Part shown: piece after piece, positions 8,949 through 16,545 of the stretch
How the letters are laid out: each line of letters begins with the position of its first letter
Position numbering within the stretch: position 1 is the stretch's first letter
Assembly (NCBI RefSeq): GCF_003048405.1
Contig: NZ_PIQS01000001.1
Location: 806,001-870,000 of the forward strand
DNA: 64,000 nt
Direction of reading: 5' to 3'
From: Campylobacter concisus
Lineage (GTDB): Bacteria; Campylobacterota; Campylobacteria; Campylobacterales; Campylobacteraceae
Made by a program: the position numbers and the translations under genes
The notes under the pieces: generated by a model
The model's input: the letters and a program-made list of their open reading frames with translations, nothing else
Told to the model about the DNA's origin: nothing
The model's database searches: none

Positions 8949-10160
8949 ATGTCAAATATCTTAATCATAGGCGCGGGCGGCGTGAGCCAAGTCGCGACCG
9001 TAAAATGCGCGATGAACGCGGACGTTTTTAGCAAGATCACCCTTGCAAGCCGCACCAAAAGCAAGTGCGACGCGATCGCTAAATTTATAAAAGAGCGCCT
9101 TGGCGTAGAGATAAAAACCGCGCAGATCGACGCTGACGATACAGCGGCTGTTGTGGAGCTCATAAAACAAACAAAGGCTGACTTGCTACTAAATGTCGCG
9201 CTGCCATATCAAGACCTAACTCTTATGGATGCTTGCGTAAAGGCTGGCATACCTTACATCGACACCGCAAACTACGAGCACCCCGACACCGCCAAATTTG
9301 AATACAAGCTGCAGTGGGCGAAGGACGGCGAGTTTAAAGCCGCAAACACGATGGCGCTGCTGGGAAGCGGCTTTGATCCGGGCGTGACGAACGTATTTTG
9401 CGCCTACGCACAGCAAAATCTCTTTGACGAGATCCACGAGATCGACATCCTAGACTGCAACGCAGGCGATCACGGCTATCCATTTGCGACGAATTTCAAC
9501 CCCGAAATCAACCTGCGCGAAGTGAGCGCAAAAGGCTGCTACTGGGAGCGCGGCAAGTGGAAAGAGACCGAGCCGATGGAAATAATGTTCAAATGGGACT
9601 ACCCGAAAGTAGGCGTCAAAGATAGCTACCTGCTCTATCACGAGGAGCTTGAAAGCTTAGTAAAAAACATCAAAGGGCTAAAGCGAATCCGCTTTTTTAT
9701 GACCTTTGGACAGAGCTATCTAACTCACATGAAGTGTCTAGAAAACGTCGGCATGCTACGTATCGACGAGGTCGAGCACAACGGCGTAAAAATAGTTCCG
9801 ATACAGTTTCTAAAGACCTTGCTACCAGATCCTGCAAGCCTAGGCCCTCGCACGAAGGGTAAAACCAACATCGGCTGCGTTATCCGCGGTTTAAAAGACG
9901 GTAAAGAGCGCCAAGTCTATATCTACAACGTCTGCGACCACGAGGCTTGCTACGCCGAGACGGGCGCGCAGGCCGTGAGCTACACGACGGGCGTGCCTGC
10001 GATGATCGGCTCGATGATGGTGGCAAAGGGCATCTGGAGCGGAAAAGGCGTCTTTAATATGGAAAATTTCGACGCCAAGCCTTTCATGGACGAGCTAAAT
10101 AAGCAGGGCTTGCCGTGGGAGATAATCGAAATGAAACCAGGAGAAAGATACGAAGTCTAA
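8949..10160 (+). CDS. Carboxynorspermidine/carboxyspermidine synthase (saccharopine-dehydrogenase family)
   Basis: 403 residues. Condenses aspartate semialdehyde with putrescine (or diaminopropane) using NADPH, the first step of the polyamine route that ends with the decarboxylase encoded here at 19832. The Rossmann motif ILIIGAGGVSQVATVKCA lies at about 4-21, and LLGSGFDPGVTNVFCAYA at about 137-154 is typical of the family. The start at 8949 is preferred over the in-frame ATG at 8916 because AAAGGAG precedes it and the Rossmann strand then starts at residue 4. Campylobacter members make spermidine via carboxyspermidine. Codons are visibly GC-richer (GCG, CGC, GGC) than in flanking genes, suggesting transfer from a higher-GC relative. 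It is separated from its partner gene nspC by about 10 kb. Confidence 0.9.
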   Translation: MSNILIIGAGGVSQVATVKCAMNADVFSKITLASRTKSKCDAIAKFIKERLGVEIKTAQIDADDTAAVVELIKQTKADLLLNVALPYQDLTLMDACVKAGIPYIDTANYEHPDTAKFEYKLQWAKDGEFKAANTMALLGSGFDPGVTNVFCAYAQQNLFDEIHEIDILDCNAGDHGYPFATNFNPEINLREVSAKGCYWERGKWKETEPMEIMFKWDYPKVGVKDSYLLYHEELESLVKNIKGLKRIRFFMTFGQSYLTHMKCLENVGMLRIDEVEHNGVKIVPIQFLKTLLPDPASLGPRTKGKTNIGCVIRGLKDGKERQVYIYNVCDHEACYAETGAQAVSYTTGVPAMIGSMMVAKGIWSGKGVFNMENFDAKPFMDELNKQGLPWEIIEMKPGERYEV

Positions 10161-10189
10161 ATTTAGGCTCGTCTTTTTCTACTTATACT

Positions 10190-10495
10190 TCGTTGGTTTT
10201 AAATTTTGCTCGGTCATTACCCACTCGGTAACTCCCGTCACAAAATTTAAAACCGCCTCGTCTAAGCGAAAAATACTTTGCCTGATTTTTATTAAATTTA
10301 ATCTTGGGACGAAATTTACTTCTTCTATTTAGCTACGAGCATAGCGACATAGAAAACATTTAAAATCATCTCGCGATACTTTGCCTTATAATCTTGCATT
10401 TAAATTTTACTCGGTCACGTATTTCATATACGCTTCCGTCGTAAAATTTAAATCCGTCTTGATTAAGGCAAAAAATACTGCGCCTTGCTCTACTG
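10190..10495. repeat. Three degenerate ~100-nt tandem units with covarying hairpins
   Basis: Units are phased by the tail ATACTTTGCCT at 10273-10283 and 10376-10386 and its variant ATACTGCGCCT at 10475-10485. Units 1 and 3 carry the same fold: a 12-bp outer inverted repeat (10197-10208 with 10241-10252; 10398-10409 with 10442-10453), a shared CGG/CCG pair, and an inner 5-bp stem with a 5-base loop (TTACC/GGTAA at 10217-10231; CGTAT/ATACG at 10418-10432). The stem bases differ between units but remain complementary. Unit 2 is more worn; it keeps GCTA/TAGC at 10332-10345. No ORF covers the area. A structured RNA or a small palindromic element is possible; function is unknown. Confidence 0.75.
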
Positions 10496-10621
10496 CATTT
10501 AAATTTCTAGTTTAAATTTTGCACCGCTAGTATTCAAATTTTACATCAAATTTATTCCAAGCTTCCACACCGAAAAACGTTTAAATTTAGCTATAATCGC
10601 GCCAATTTTATCAAAACAAAT

Positions 10622-11864
10622 TTGAGCAAATTTAAAGCTTCCAATCTCCAGTCGCGCAAACTCTGCGCCCACTCAAATAACAACAAAAGGAAAAATTTAA
10701 ACTCTTCAAAAACTTCACTATCTTTTTTAGTCGTGCTAAGCGCGCTTATGGCGTGTACATCGCTATCTACGGACGTATATCGCCCGCTATTCCTACGATG
10801 GAGCGGCAGTTGCATGGCGATACGGAGCTCACGATAACGGGCTTTTTGATCGGCTTTGCTATAGCGCAGCTCGTATGGGGGCCTATCAGCGATAGGACCG
10901 GGCGTAAAATCCAGCTTTTCATCGGTATGGCGCTCTTTGCGATCGGATCAGTAGGATGCGCGATGTCGGACAATATGGCTAGCGTAGTGCTCTGGCGCGT
11001 GTTTCAGGCCGTGGGCGCGTGCGTAGGACCGATGTTAAGCCTGGCCAAAGTCGTAAAATGCAGCGATCTTTTCGGTAGCTCGCAGGCCGCACAGATGCTC
11101 TCTACGCTAGTTATCATCATGGCGATAGCTTGGGTAGCGGGTCCGTTATTGGGCGGCGCGATACTGGAATTTGGCTCTTGGCACGGGATATTTTGGCTGA
11201 TGGCGCTAGCTAGCGCGGTTATGTTTGCGATGATTTTTTCTCTACCGGAGACCTTGCCGCCGCAAAAGCGCTCCACAAAGCCCATTGTATCGTCTTTTAG
11301 AAACTATCTAAGATTATTACAAGATGCCAAATTTATGCGCTATACGCTTAGCGCTACGTTTTTTGCATTGTCTTCTATGCCTTTATCACGGGCTTTGTCT
11401 ATATCGATTATTTCGGCATTCCTAGCAAATACTACGGATTTTTATTCGGCATAAACATCGTGGGCGTCATGGCCCTAAGTTTCGTAAACAAAAAGCTGGT
11501 AAAGCGCTATGCGTTAAACCGCCTACTCATAGTCTCCACGCTCGTTGCCGCGCTTGCTGCCAGCGTGCTGTTTGCGTTTGCGTTTTTCAAAACGGGCGGT
11601 GTTCTTAGCGTGATAATCCCGATGTTTTTCGTTTTTAGCATGAACGGCATTATAGCTTCTTGCTCCAATGCCGCCGCTCTTGATAGTGTGCCGCAGGAGA
11701 TGAAGGGCTCGGCCGCTGCGCTCATCGGCTCGCTGCAATACGGCAGCGGCATCCTCTCCTCGGCGATGCTTGCGGCGTTTTCTGCGGCTACGCCGTGGAC
11801 GATGTCTTGGATAATAGCTCTGTTTGTTTGGCTAAGCGCACTCGCGGCGTATTTTAATAAATAA
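10622..11864 (+). pseudogene. Bcr/CflA-type drug-efflux MFS gene with two frameshifts
   Basis: Three successive frames together encode one drug:proton antiporter. Frame A ends at helix 1 (LVVLSALMACTSLSTDVY); frame B resumes at SPAIPTMERQLHGD and runs through the loop signature WGPISDRTGRK, with the shift near 10773 repaired by one added base. Frame B fails near 11370. The third frame supplies AFITGFVYIDYFGIPSKYYG and continues past 11460 to the stop at 11864. The first visible start is a TTG at 10622 with no convincing ribosome-binding site, so the 5' end may also be damaged. Codon use is GC-rich like the synthase gene upstream. No functional transporter is expected unless these are sequencing errors. 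Confidence 0.8.
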
Positions 11865-12018
11865 ATTTAGCCTTGCGGGTTTGACTCAAATTTTGGTCAA
11901 ATTCGTAAAATTTCGGTCGCCAAAGCCAAAAATCAAATTTAGCGCTGGCAGGCCTAGCCAAATTTTACTTTTTCTTATTTTCGCTTTTTTTGCGCGCTTA
12001 GCGCCTCAAATTTCTGCT
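11865..12018. other. Intergenic, no gene seen
   Basis: AT-rich with several AAATTT strings and short GC-rich palindromes (for example around AGGCCT near 11970). With the fragment at 12019-12258 this fills the interval between the broken efflux gene and the YceI gene. No terminator with a clear T run was found. Confidence 0.5.
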
Positions 12019-12258
12019 TTAAATTTTAAAAATCTCGTGCTTGGATAGCTCGTATTTGTCGTATATCACGGCGTCATCGTCGGTGGGCTGCATGAGGTCG
12101 TATGCTAGCCCACCTTTTTTAAATTTTATATTAAAAACACTAATTTTGCGCTTGGCGTCTATCTCGGGGATGCCGATTTCATCGATATCTTTAAAATAAA
12201 ATTTCTCATTCTTGCCGCCTTTTTGTATGAAAAATCCGTCATCTTCGATTTTTCGGTA
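12019..12258 (-). pseudogene. Fragment paralogous to the PH-like membrane protein at 18618-19082
   Basis: A start-less minus-strand frame reads IEDDGFFIQKGGKNEKFYF, then KDIDEIGIPEID, MQPTDDDAVIYDKYELSK and stops at 12019. The intact protein at 18.6 kb has IEYDGFIITKGSKSIKFYF, KDIDEIAIKSFG, VQPLGDDLIIIFDKYELSK in the same order, so the two are clear relatives. The fragment lacks the N-terminal membrane half; a TGA stands in frame at 12259-12261. Its bases are GC-richer than the intact copy, matching the patch it sits in. Confidence 0.75.
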
Positions 12259-12329
12259 TCACAAAATAAGAAACTAGGATAAAGAGGTAACTTCGGCGCA
12301 AGCTAATTTACTGGCGCCGAATTTGAAAG

Positions 12330-12875
12330 TTATTTTATCACTGCTTCAAAGCCAACATCTACATCTGGATAGCTCTTTCCGCCGTGAAATGGTTTGGCGG
12401 CAGCGGCAAATTTATCAAAGCTCTCATTTAGCTTCAAATCATTTACAAGATCAACCGAAAATTTTGCCATTAGCTTGCCATTTTGCACTTCATATTTTGT
12501 TTTAAAAATTTTTGAATTGCCATTTATGCTAAGCTCAACATCCATTTCTCCGGCTTTATCATCGCCATTTACTGCTACGATCTTACCATCTACGGCCTTG
12601 CCATCGAAAATAATGCCAATCCTTTTATCGCGGTCAGGTAGCTTTGTGTCGATATCTTTTGGCTCAAGCTTAAATTCAAAGCTCTTTAAAAAATCAGCAA
12701 AATTTGCATTTTCTTGACTTTTAAAATTTATTGTTTTAAAAGTACCTGGTACGGCTGTTTTATTTGCTAGCTTGTAACCAGTAAATGTTACCTTTGGTTC
12801 ACCTTCTACGCTAAATGCAAGAGCTGAAACTGCAAAAAATGAAGCTGCTAAAGCAACAGAAGTAAGTTTGTTCAT
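12330..12875 (-). CDS. YceI-like periplasmic protein
   Basis: 181 residues with a clear signal peptide (about 1-20, ending ALA). The mature part opens with a beta strand VTFTGYKLANKTAVPGTF and later has MDVELSINGNSK and DVDVGFEAVIK, the alternating pattern of the YceI lipocalin-like barrel that binds amphiphilic or polyisoprenoid ligands. Length fits the family (170-200). Similarity is judged by pattern only, so the family call is tentative. It is monocistronic and read leftwards, with about 110 bases of AT-rich sequence separating it from nnrS. Confidence 0.65.
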   Translation of the reverse strand: MNKLTSVALAASFFAVSALAFSVEGEPKVTFTGYKLANKTAVPGTFKTINFKSQENANFADFLKSFEFKLEPKDIDTKLPDRDKRIGIIFDGKAVDGKIVAVNGDDKAGEMDVELSINGNSKIFKTKYEVQNGKLMAKFSVDLVNDLKLNESFDKFAAAAKPFHGGKSYPDVDVGFEAVIK

Positions 12876-12986
12876 AAAGAATCCTTTTTATAATATTGAT
12901 AATAAATATCGCAAATTATATATCCACTTACTTCAAAAAAGACTTAAAAACTCTTTTTAATTAATGAATAAATTTTTAATATCTTT

Positions 12987-14093
12987 TTACTCTGGATCAT
13001 CGCTAAAATCGTTATCTCTAAAGATCACATAAAAATTTATGAGCCAAAAAACAAAAGCAATTATTATGAGTGTTGCTGGTAAATGAATATAAAAGCCACT
13101 CCAAAAATAAGCCAAAATTCCTCTGCTAATGCCAGCTAAAAGAACTAAAATAAAAGCAACCTTACTAAGGCGTAAAAACTCAAGCTCTTGTCCGCTGTGA
13201 CGAAGTCCTGCGACATTAAATATAAGCATTACGCTAAAAATTACTGCATTTATCGCTATTAGATGCATAAAATTTGTTTCAAGATGGAGCTCAAAAATAC
13301 CGCTAAAGCCGATCCCTAAAAATCCAACCGCTAAAAATAGTTGCATAAAATAGTATAAAAGCACAAAACTATGCCTAAAAAGCTCTTTATAGTGCCATTC
13401 TTTAAGCTTTGCAAGTACCGCACTTCCACAAGCTATCGCAGCATAATAGACACCTAAGCTTGCTTCAAAAAATATATTTAAAAGTAAAAAGGCACAAACG
13501 CAGCAAATAGCGATATTTTTATAGATAAAATTTGGCACAAAAACAGCTTCATCCATACCTTTTTCTCTTTTTAGCGCTTCTTTTCCAAGTACAACACTAA
13601 CGCGGTAGGAGATGAGTAAGATAGCGATCACGTGGATAAAAACTTGTAAATTTAGAAATTTTTCGTTGCCGCTTATTAGATAATAAATTTCAAAGCCTAG
13701 AATGCCAAATAAAAAACCAAGTACGCCAAATTGATCATCGTTTTTATCCTGCCAGATCATATAAAGACAAAGCAAAACCAAATATAGCCAAAAAAGAGCG
13801 ATAAAGCAGTGTGCTAAAAATAGGCTAAAAAATGCCAAGATAAAGCTTGTAAAAAAGAGTGAAAATAATATATAGGCGTGTATTTTTAAAGATGCTTGAA
13901 AATTTGTCCAATCAGTTAGTCCAGTTAGCAAAAATCCAGCATAAGCAAGCGCTAAGAAAAGTTGCAAAAATATAAATTTATGCAAACTCACAAAATCAGT
14001 TGGAGTAAAAAACACACTAGCACCAAGCACCGCACAGGCGGCGCTCATTAAGAAAAATATTCTCATAGGATGAGTAAAAAAGTTATTAATCAT
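12987..14093 (-). CDS. nnrS: NnrS-family membrane protein
   Basis: About 368 residues, almost wholly hydrophobic with roughly twelve helices. The opening NNFFTHPMRIFFLMSAACAV is the family hallmark, with the His-Pro-x-Arg that begins NnrS proteins. The ATG at 14093 is preferred to the in-frame one at 14120, which would run 35 bases into the ABC ATPase gene. NnrS proteins are haem- and copper-containing membrane proteins that relieve nitric-oxide or nitrosative stress, often beside denitrification genes. This is the last gene of the TonB receptor-ABC operon, and its inclusion suggests that operon serves NO/N2O-related metabolism or a metal used in it. Confidence 0.85.
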   Translation of the reverse strand: MINNFFTHPMRIFFLMSAACAVLGASVFFTPTDFVSLHKFIFLQLFLALAYAGFLLTGLTDWTNFQASLKIHAYILFSLFFTSFILAFFSLFLAHCFIALFWLYLVLLCLYMIWQDKNDDQFGVLGFLFGILGFEIYYLISGNEKFLNLQVFIHVIAILLISYRVSVVLGKEALKREKGMDEAVFVPNFIYKNIAICCVCAFLLLNIFFEASLGVYYAAIACGSAVLAKLKEWHYKELFRHSFVLLYYFMQLFLAVGFLGIGFSGIFELHLETNFMHLIAINAVIFSVMLIFNVAGLRHSGQELEFLRLSKVAFILVLLAGISRGILAYFWSGFYIHLPATLIIIAFVFWLINFYVIFRDNDFSDDPE

Positions 14094-14787
14094 AATAAAT
14101 TTGCCCTTTGAAATTTTCATCTATCATCTTGCTAATAAACGTAAAATCGCGCTCTTTGAAATCTTTGTCTATTTCAAGTTCTCTTTGTATGACTGCGCCT
14201 TTACTTGATAAGAAATAAATTCTATTTGACATCTTTACAGCTTCCATTCTATCGTGTGTGACAAGAACCACACTCATACCTTCACTTACTCTTTGGCCAA
14301 TAATTTCAATTAAAATTTCTTTCATATCATAATCAAGTCCAGAAAAAGGCTCATCCATCAAAAGCAGATCAGGCTTTGTCACGACCGCTCTTACGAAAGC
14401 GACTCTTTGCCTCATACCGCCACTTAGCTCACTTGGGTATTTTAAAGTATCCTTTTGGCTTAATCCAACCTTTTTAAAAAGCTCTAAAACAGCGTTAACA
14501 TCTGGTTTATCCATAACTAAAAGCACATTTTCAAGAGCATTTTTCCATGTAAGTAGGCGATTTTCTTGAAAAAAGTATGTAGTCTTTTTAAAGTTATTAA
14601 AAATTTTTCCTTTTCTAGGCTCATTTAGTCCGCTAATAAGCCGAAGTATCGTCGTCTTACCACATCCAGATGGTCCAAAAAGCGTCACTACTTCGCCACT
14701 TTTTACGTTTAGGCTAAAATTCCTTACGACCTTATCTCTTAAAATTTCATACTCTACATTTTTAAGCTCAAGCATCATCTTCTCCAA
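14086..14787 (-). CDS. ABC importer ATPase, SsuB/TauB type
   Basis: 233 residues. Walker A GPSGCGKTTIL near 38-48, the Q-loop in YFFQENRLL, signature LSGGMRQRVAFVRA near 130, Walker B LLLMDEPFSGLD, and switch His in LVTHD. The sequence type is that of the nitrate/sulfonate/taurine group. The start codon could be Met1, 4 or 5 (MEKMML). It overlaps both the permease gene (13 bases) and nnrS (8 bases), so all are translated from one message. The substrate is unknown; see the receptor at the start of this operon. Confidence 0.92.
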   Translation of the reverse strand: MEKMMLELKNVEYEILRDKVVRNFSLNVKSGEVVTLFGPSGCGKTTILRLISGLNEPRKGKIFNNFKKTTYFFQENRLLTWKNALENVLLVMDKPDVNAVLELFKKVGLSQKDTLKYPSELSGGMRQRVAFVRAVVTKPDLLLMDEPFSGLDYDMKEILIEIIGQRVSEGMSVVLVTHDRMEAVKMSNRIYFLSSKGAVIQRELEIDKDFKERDFTFISKMIDENFKGQIYYD

Positions 14788-15572
14788 GGCATCAAAGCTA
14801 TTTTTAGTGGCTCAATTATGAGGTACTCAAAAAGCATGATAAGAGTGATGCTTAAAAGAACATACGCCATTACCTCGGTTGTTTCAAGCATTGCCCTTGC
14901 ATTTGCTATCTTTGCTCCCATGCCGTTATTTGCACCTAGTAGCTCAGCCATTATGACTATCTTTACGCCCATTGCGATAGCTACGCTAATAGAGCTTATT
15001 ATGTAGCTCGTAAGATGCGGGATATAAAGGTGTCTTATCTTTTTTAAAATTCCTAGATTATAAGCATCAAACATCTCTTTTAGCTCCTCATCTACACTGC
15101 TCATAGCAACTGCTGAGCTTGCAAAAGTAAGCGGTAAAACGGTTATAAAGATAGTAAAAACGGTGCTAAAATTTCCAAATCCAAACCAAAAAATAGCAAG
15201 TACTATCCAAATAATTGGTGGCATTGACAAAAGCAAGGTGATAACAGGCTTTAAAAAGGCTGCAAAACTTTTAAAACTACCTGCTATTAGCCCTAAAAAT
15301 ATACCAAAAAATGTTGCCGAGCAAACTCCGATCAGTGATCTGCAAAGCGTTATGTTTATCTCGCTGTTTTTGTAATCTTTTAAAATTTCACAGGCTTTTA
15401 AAAATACATCTTTTGGTGGCGGAAGCAAGAGTGGGGAGCTAAACTCGCTTCCCACTTGCCAAATGGCTAAGATCAAAAAAACTACGGCAAATCCGCTAAA
15501 TCCGCCCCAAAAATAGTCAATTATTTTTAAAAAGCTTGAGCGATCTTTTTTGATGCCATCAATTAGTATCAT
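14775..15572 (-). CDS. ABC importer permease, SsuC/TauC type
   Basis: 265 residues with six predicted helices. The stretch SVAIAMGVKIVIMAELLGANNGMG, split by the EAA-type loop that docks onto the ATPase, matches the BPD_transp_1 permeases of the sulfonate/nitrate group. LLLPPPKDVFLKACEIL near residue 50 is typical of that group's first periplasmic segment. Its ATG overlaps the stop of the binding-protein gene (ATGA), and its end overlaps the ATPase gene. Nothing is missing; the transporter should be functional. Confidence 0.9.
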   Translation of the reverse strand: MILIDGIKKDRSSFLKIIDYFWGGFSGFAVVFLILAIWQVGSEFSSPLLLPPPKDVFLKACEILKDYKNSEINITLCRSLIGVCSATFFGIFLGLIAGSFKSFAAFLKPVITLLLSMPPIIWIVLAIFWFGFGNFSTVFTIFITVLPLTFASSAVAMSSVDEELKEMFDAYNLGILKKIRHLYIPHLTSYIISSISVAIAMGVKIVIMAELLGANNGMGAKIANARAMLETTEVMAYVLLSITLIMLFEYLIIEPLKIALMPWRR

Positions 15573-16534
15573 AAAAATAGACCTTTATCTGGCATCTTGC
15601 CACCTAGAAATTTTGGATTAAACTGATAAATTTCTTCAAAAAATGCCATGATCTCATTTTGTAGTTCATTTGCTTTTGTTACTGTTAGATTTGCCTTATC
15701 AAAAGCATTTGCAAGTGCTACTTCTGGAGCTGGCAAGTAGCTTGAGCCTATCTTTGCTGCACTTTGCTTATTTTCAAGTATCCATGAAAGTGCATTTTTA
15801 AGATCGCTATGAAGCGTGTCAAATAGACTTAAGTTTTTCTCGTAAAAGCCTCTTTCTACGATAATGCCTGCCATTGGGATTATCGGTTTTGTGCCAAAGC
15901 TCTCGCCCCAAATTTTTGGAAAATCAACTGAGTAATGCACGCTAACGCCTGCTTTTTTACCACGCAAAATAGTCGCTTCACCAAGAGGTTGTGGGACTAT
16001 TAAAATGTCAAAATCTTTTTGTAAAAATAAAAGCAGAGCCTCAGGCGGTGTTGCTGTGTAGGTAATGTCTATTTTGCTAACGTCTATGCCTCGCTTCTTG
16101 CAAAGTGCTCTTAAAACAAGATCAGGCATGTCGCCTCGAAATGGCATGATAAGCTTTTTGCCTACAAAATCCTCTAAATTTTTGATCTTTTCATCCTTGA
16201 CCATAGCGTTCATAACGCCAAGAGTTAGTAAATTTAACATCGCAAAATCAAGCCCTTGGTTTCTTAAATTTGCAGCTACATTTGATGGTGACATCGTAAC
16301 CTTGATATCTCCACTAGCCACACCTGCACGAAGCTGATCTGGTGTTTTCCAGATATTTAGACTTACATCATAAGTTTTATTTAACTCGCCTTGCAGTGCA
16401 GCAACTGCCATGATAACGCTTGGGATCGCTGGTGCGCCCCACATAGTAAAGCTCTCTTTTGCAAATAAATTTGGTGCAAATGCGCTAACGCCTAAAGCTG
16501 TGCTAAGTCCTAAAAATTTTCTTCTATCTAACAT
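15569..16534 (-). CDS. Periplasmic substrate-binding protein, NMT1/SsuA-like, with Tat-type signal
   Basis: 321 residues. The N-terminus MLDRRKFLGLSTALGVSAFA carries the twin-arginine motif RRKFLG, so export of a folded or cofactor-loaded protein is possible. The mature part (about 27-321) has the NMT1/SsuA two-lobed pattern: MSPSNVAANLRNQGLDF, KKLIMPFRGDMPDLVLRAL and ALLLFLQKDFDILIVPQP. Relatives bind sulfonates, taurine, nitrate or pyrimidine precursors; none can be chosen from sequence. It lies 11 bases behind the outer-membrane receptor gene, which makes it the likely periplasmic acceptor for whatever that receptor admits. Confidence 0.85.
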   Translation of the reverse strand: MLDRRKFLGLSTALGVSAFAPNLFAKESFTMWGAPAIPSVIMAVAALQGELNKTYDVSLNIWKTPDQLRAGVASGDIKVTMSPSNVAANLRNQGLDFAMLNLLTLGVMNAMVKDEKIKNLEDFVGKKLIMPFRGDMPDLVLRALCKKRGIDVSKIDITYTATPPEALLLFLQKDFDILIVPQPLGEATILRGKKAGVSVHYSVDFPKIWGESFGTKPIIPMAGIIVERGFYEKNLSLFDTLHSDLKNALSWILENKQSAAKIGSSYLPAPEVALANAFDKANLTVTKANELQNEIMAFFEEIYQFNPKFLGGKMPDKGLFL

Positions 16535-16545
16535 CTTTTTCTCCT

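Noticed and set aside
10190..10495. CRISPR-like array
   Set aside because: Units are ~100 nt, diverged and self-complementary over 12 bp, with no constant repeats or unique spacers and no cas genes.
12987..16534. Plain aliphatic-sulfonate or taurine importer
   Set aside because: ABC subunits look alike in this group, but no sulfonatase or dioxygenase gene is present and the linkage to a copper-type receptor and NnrS points elsewhere; left open.
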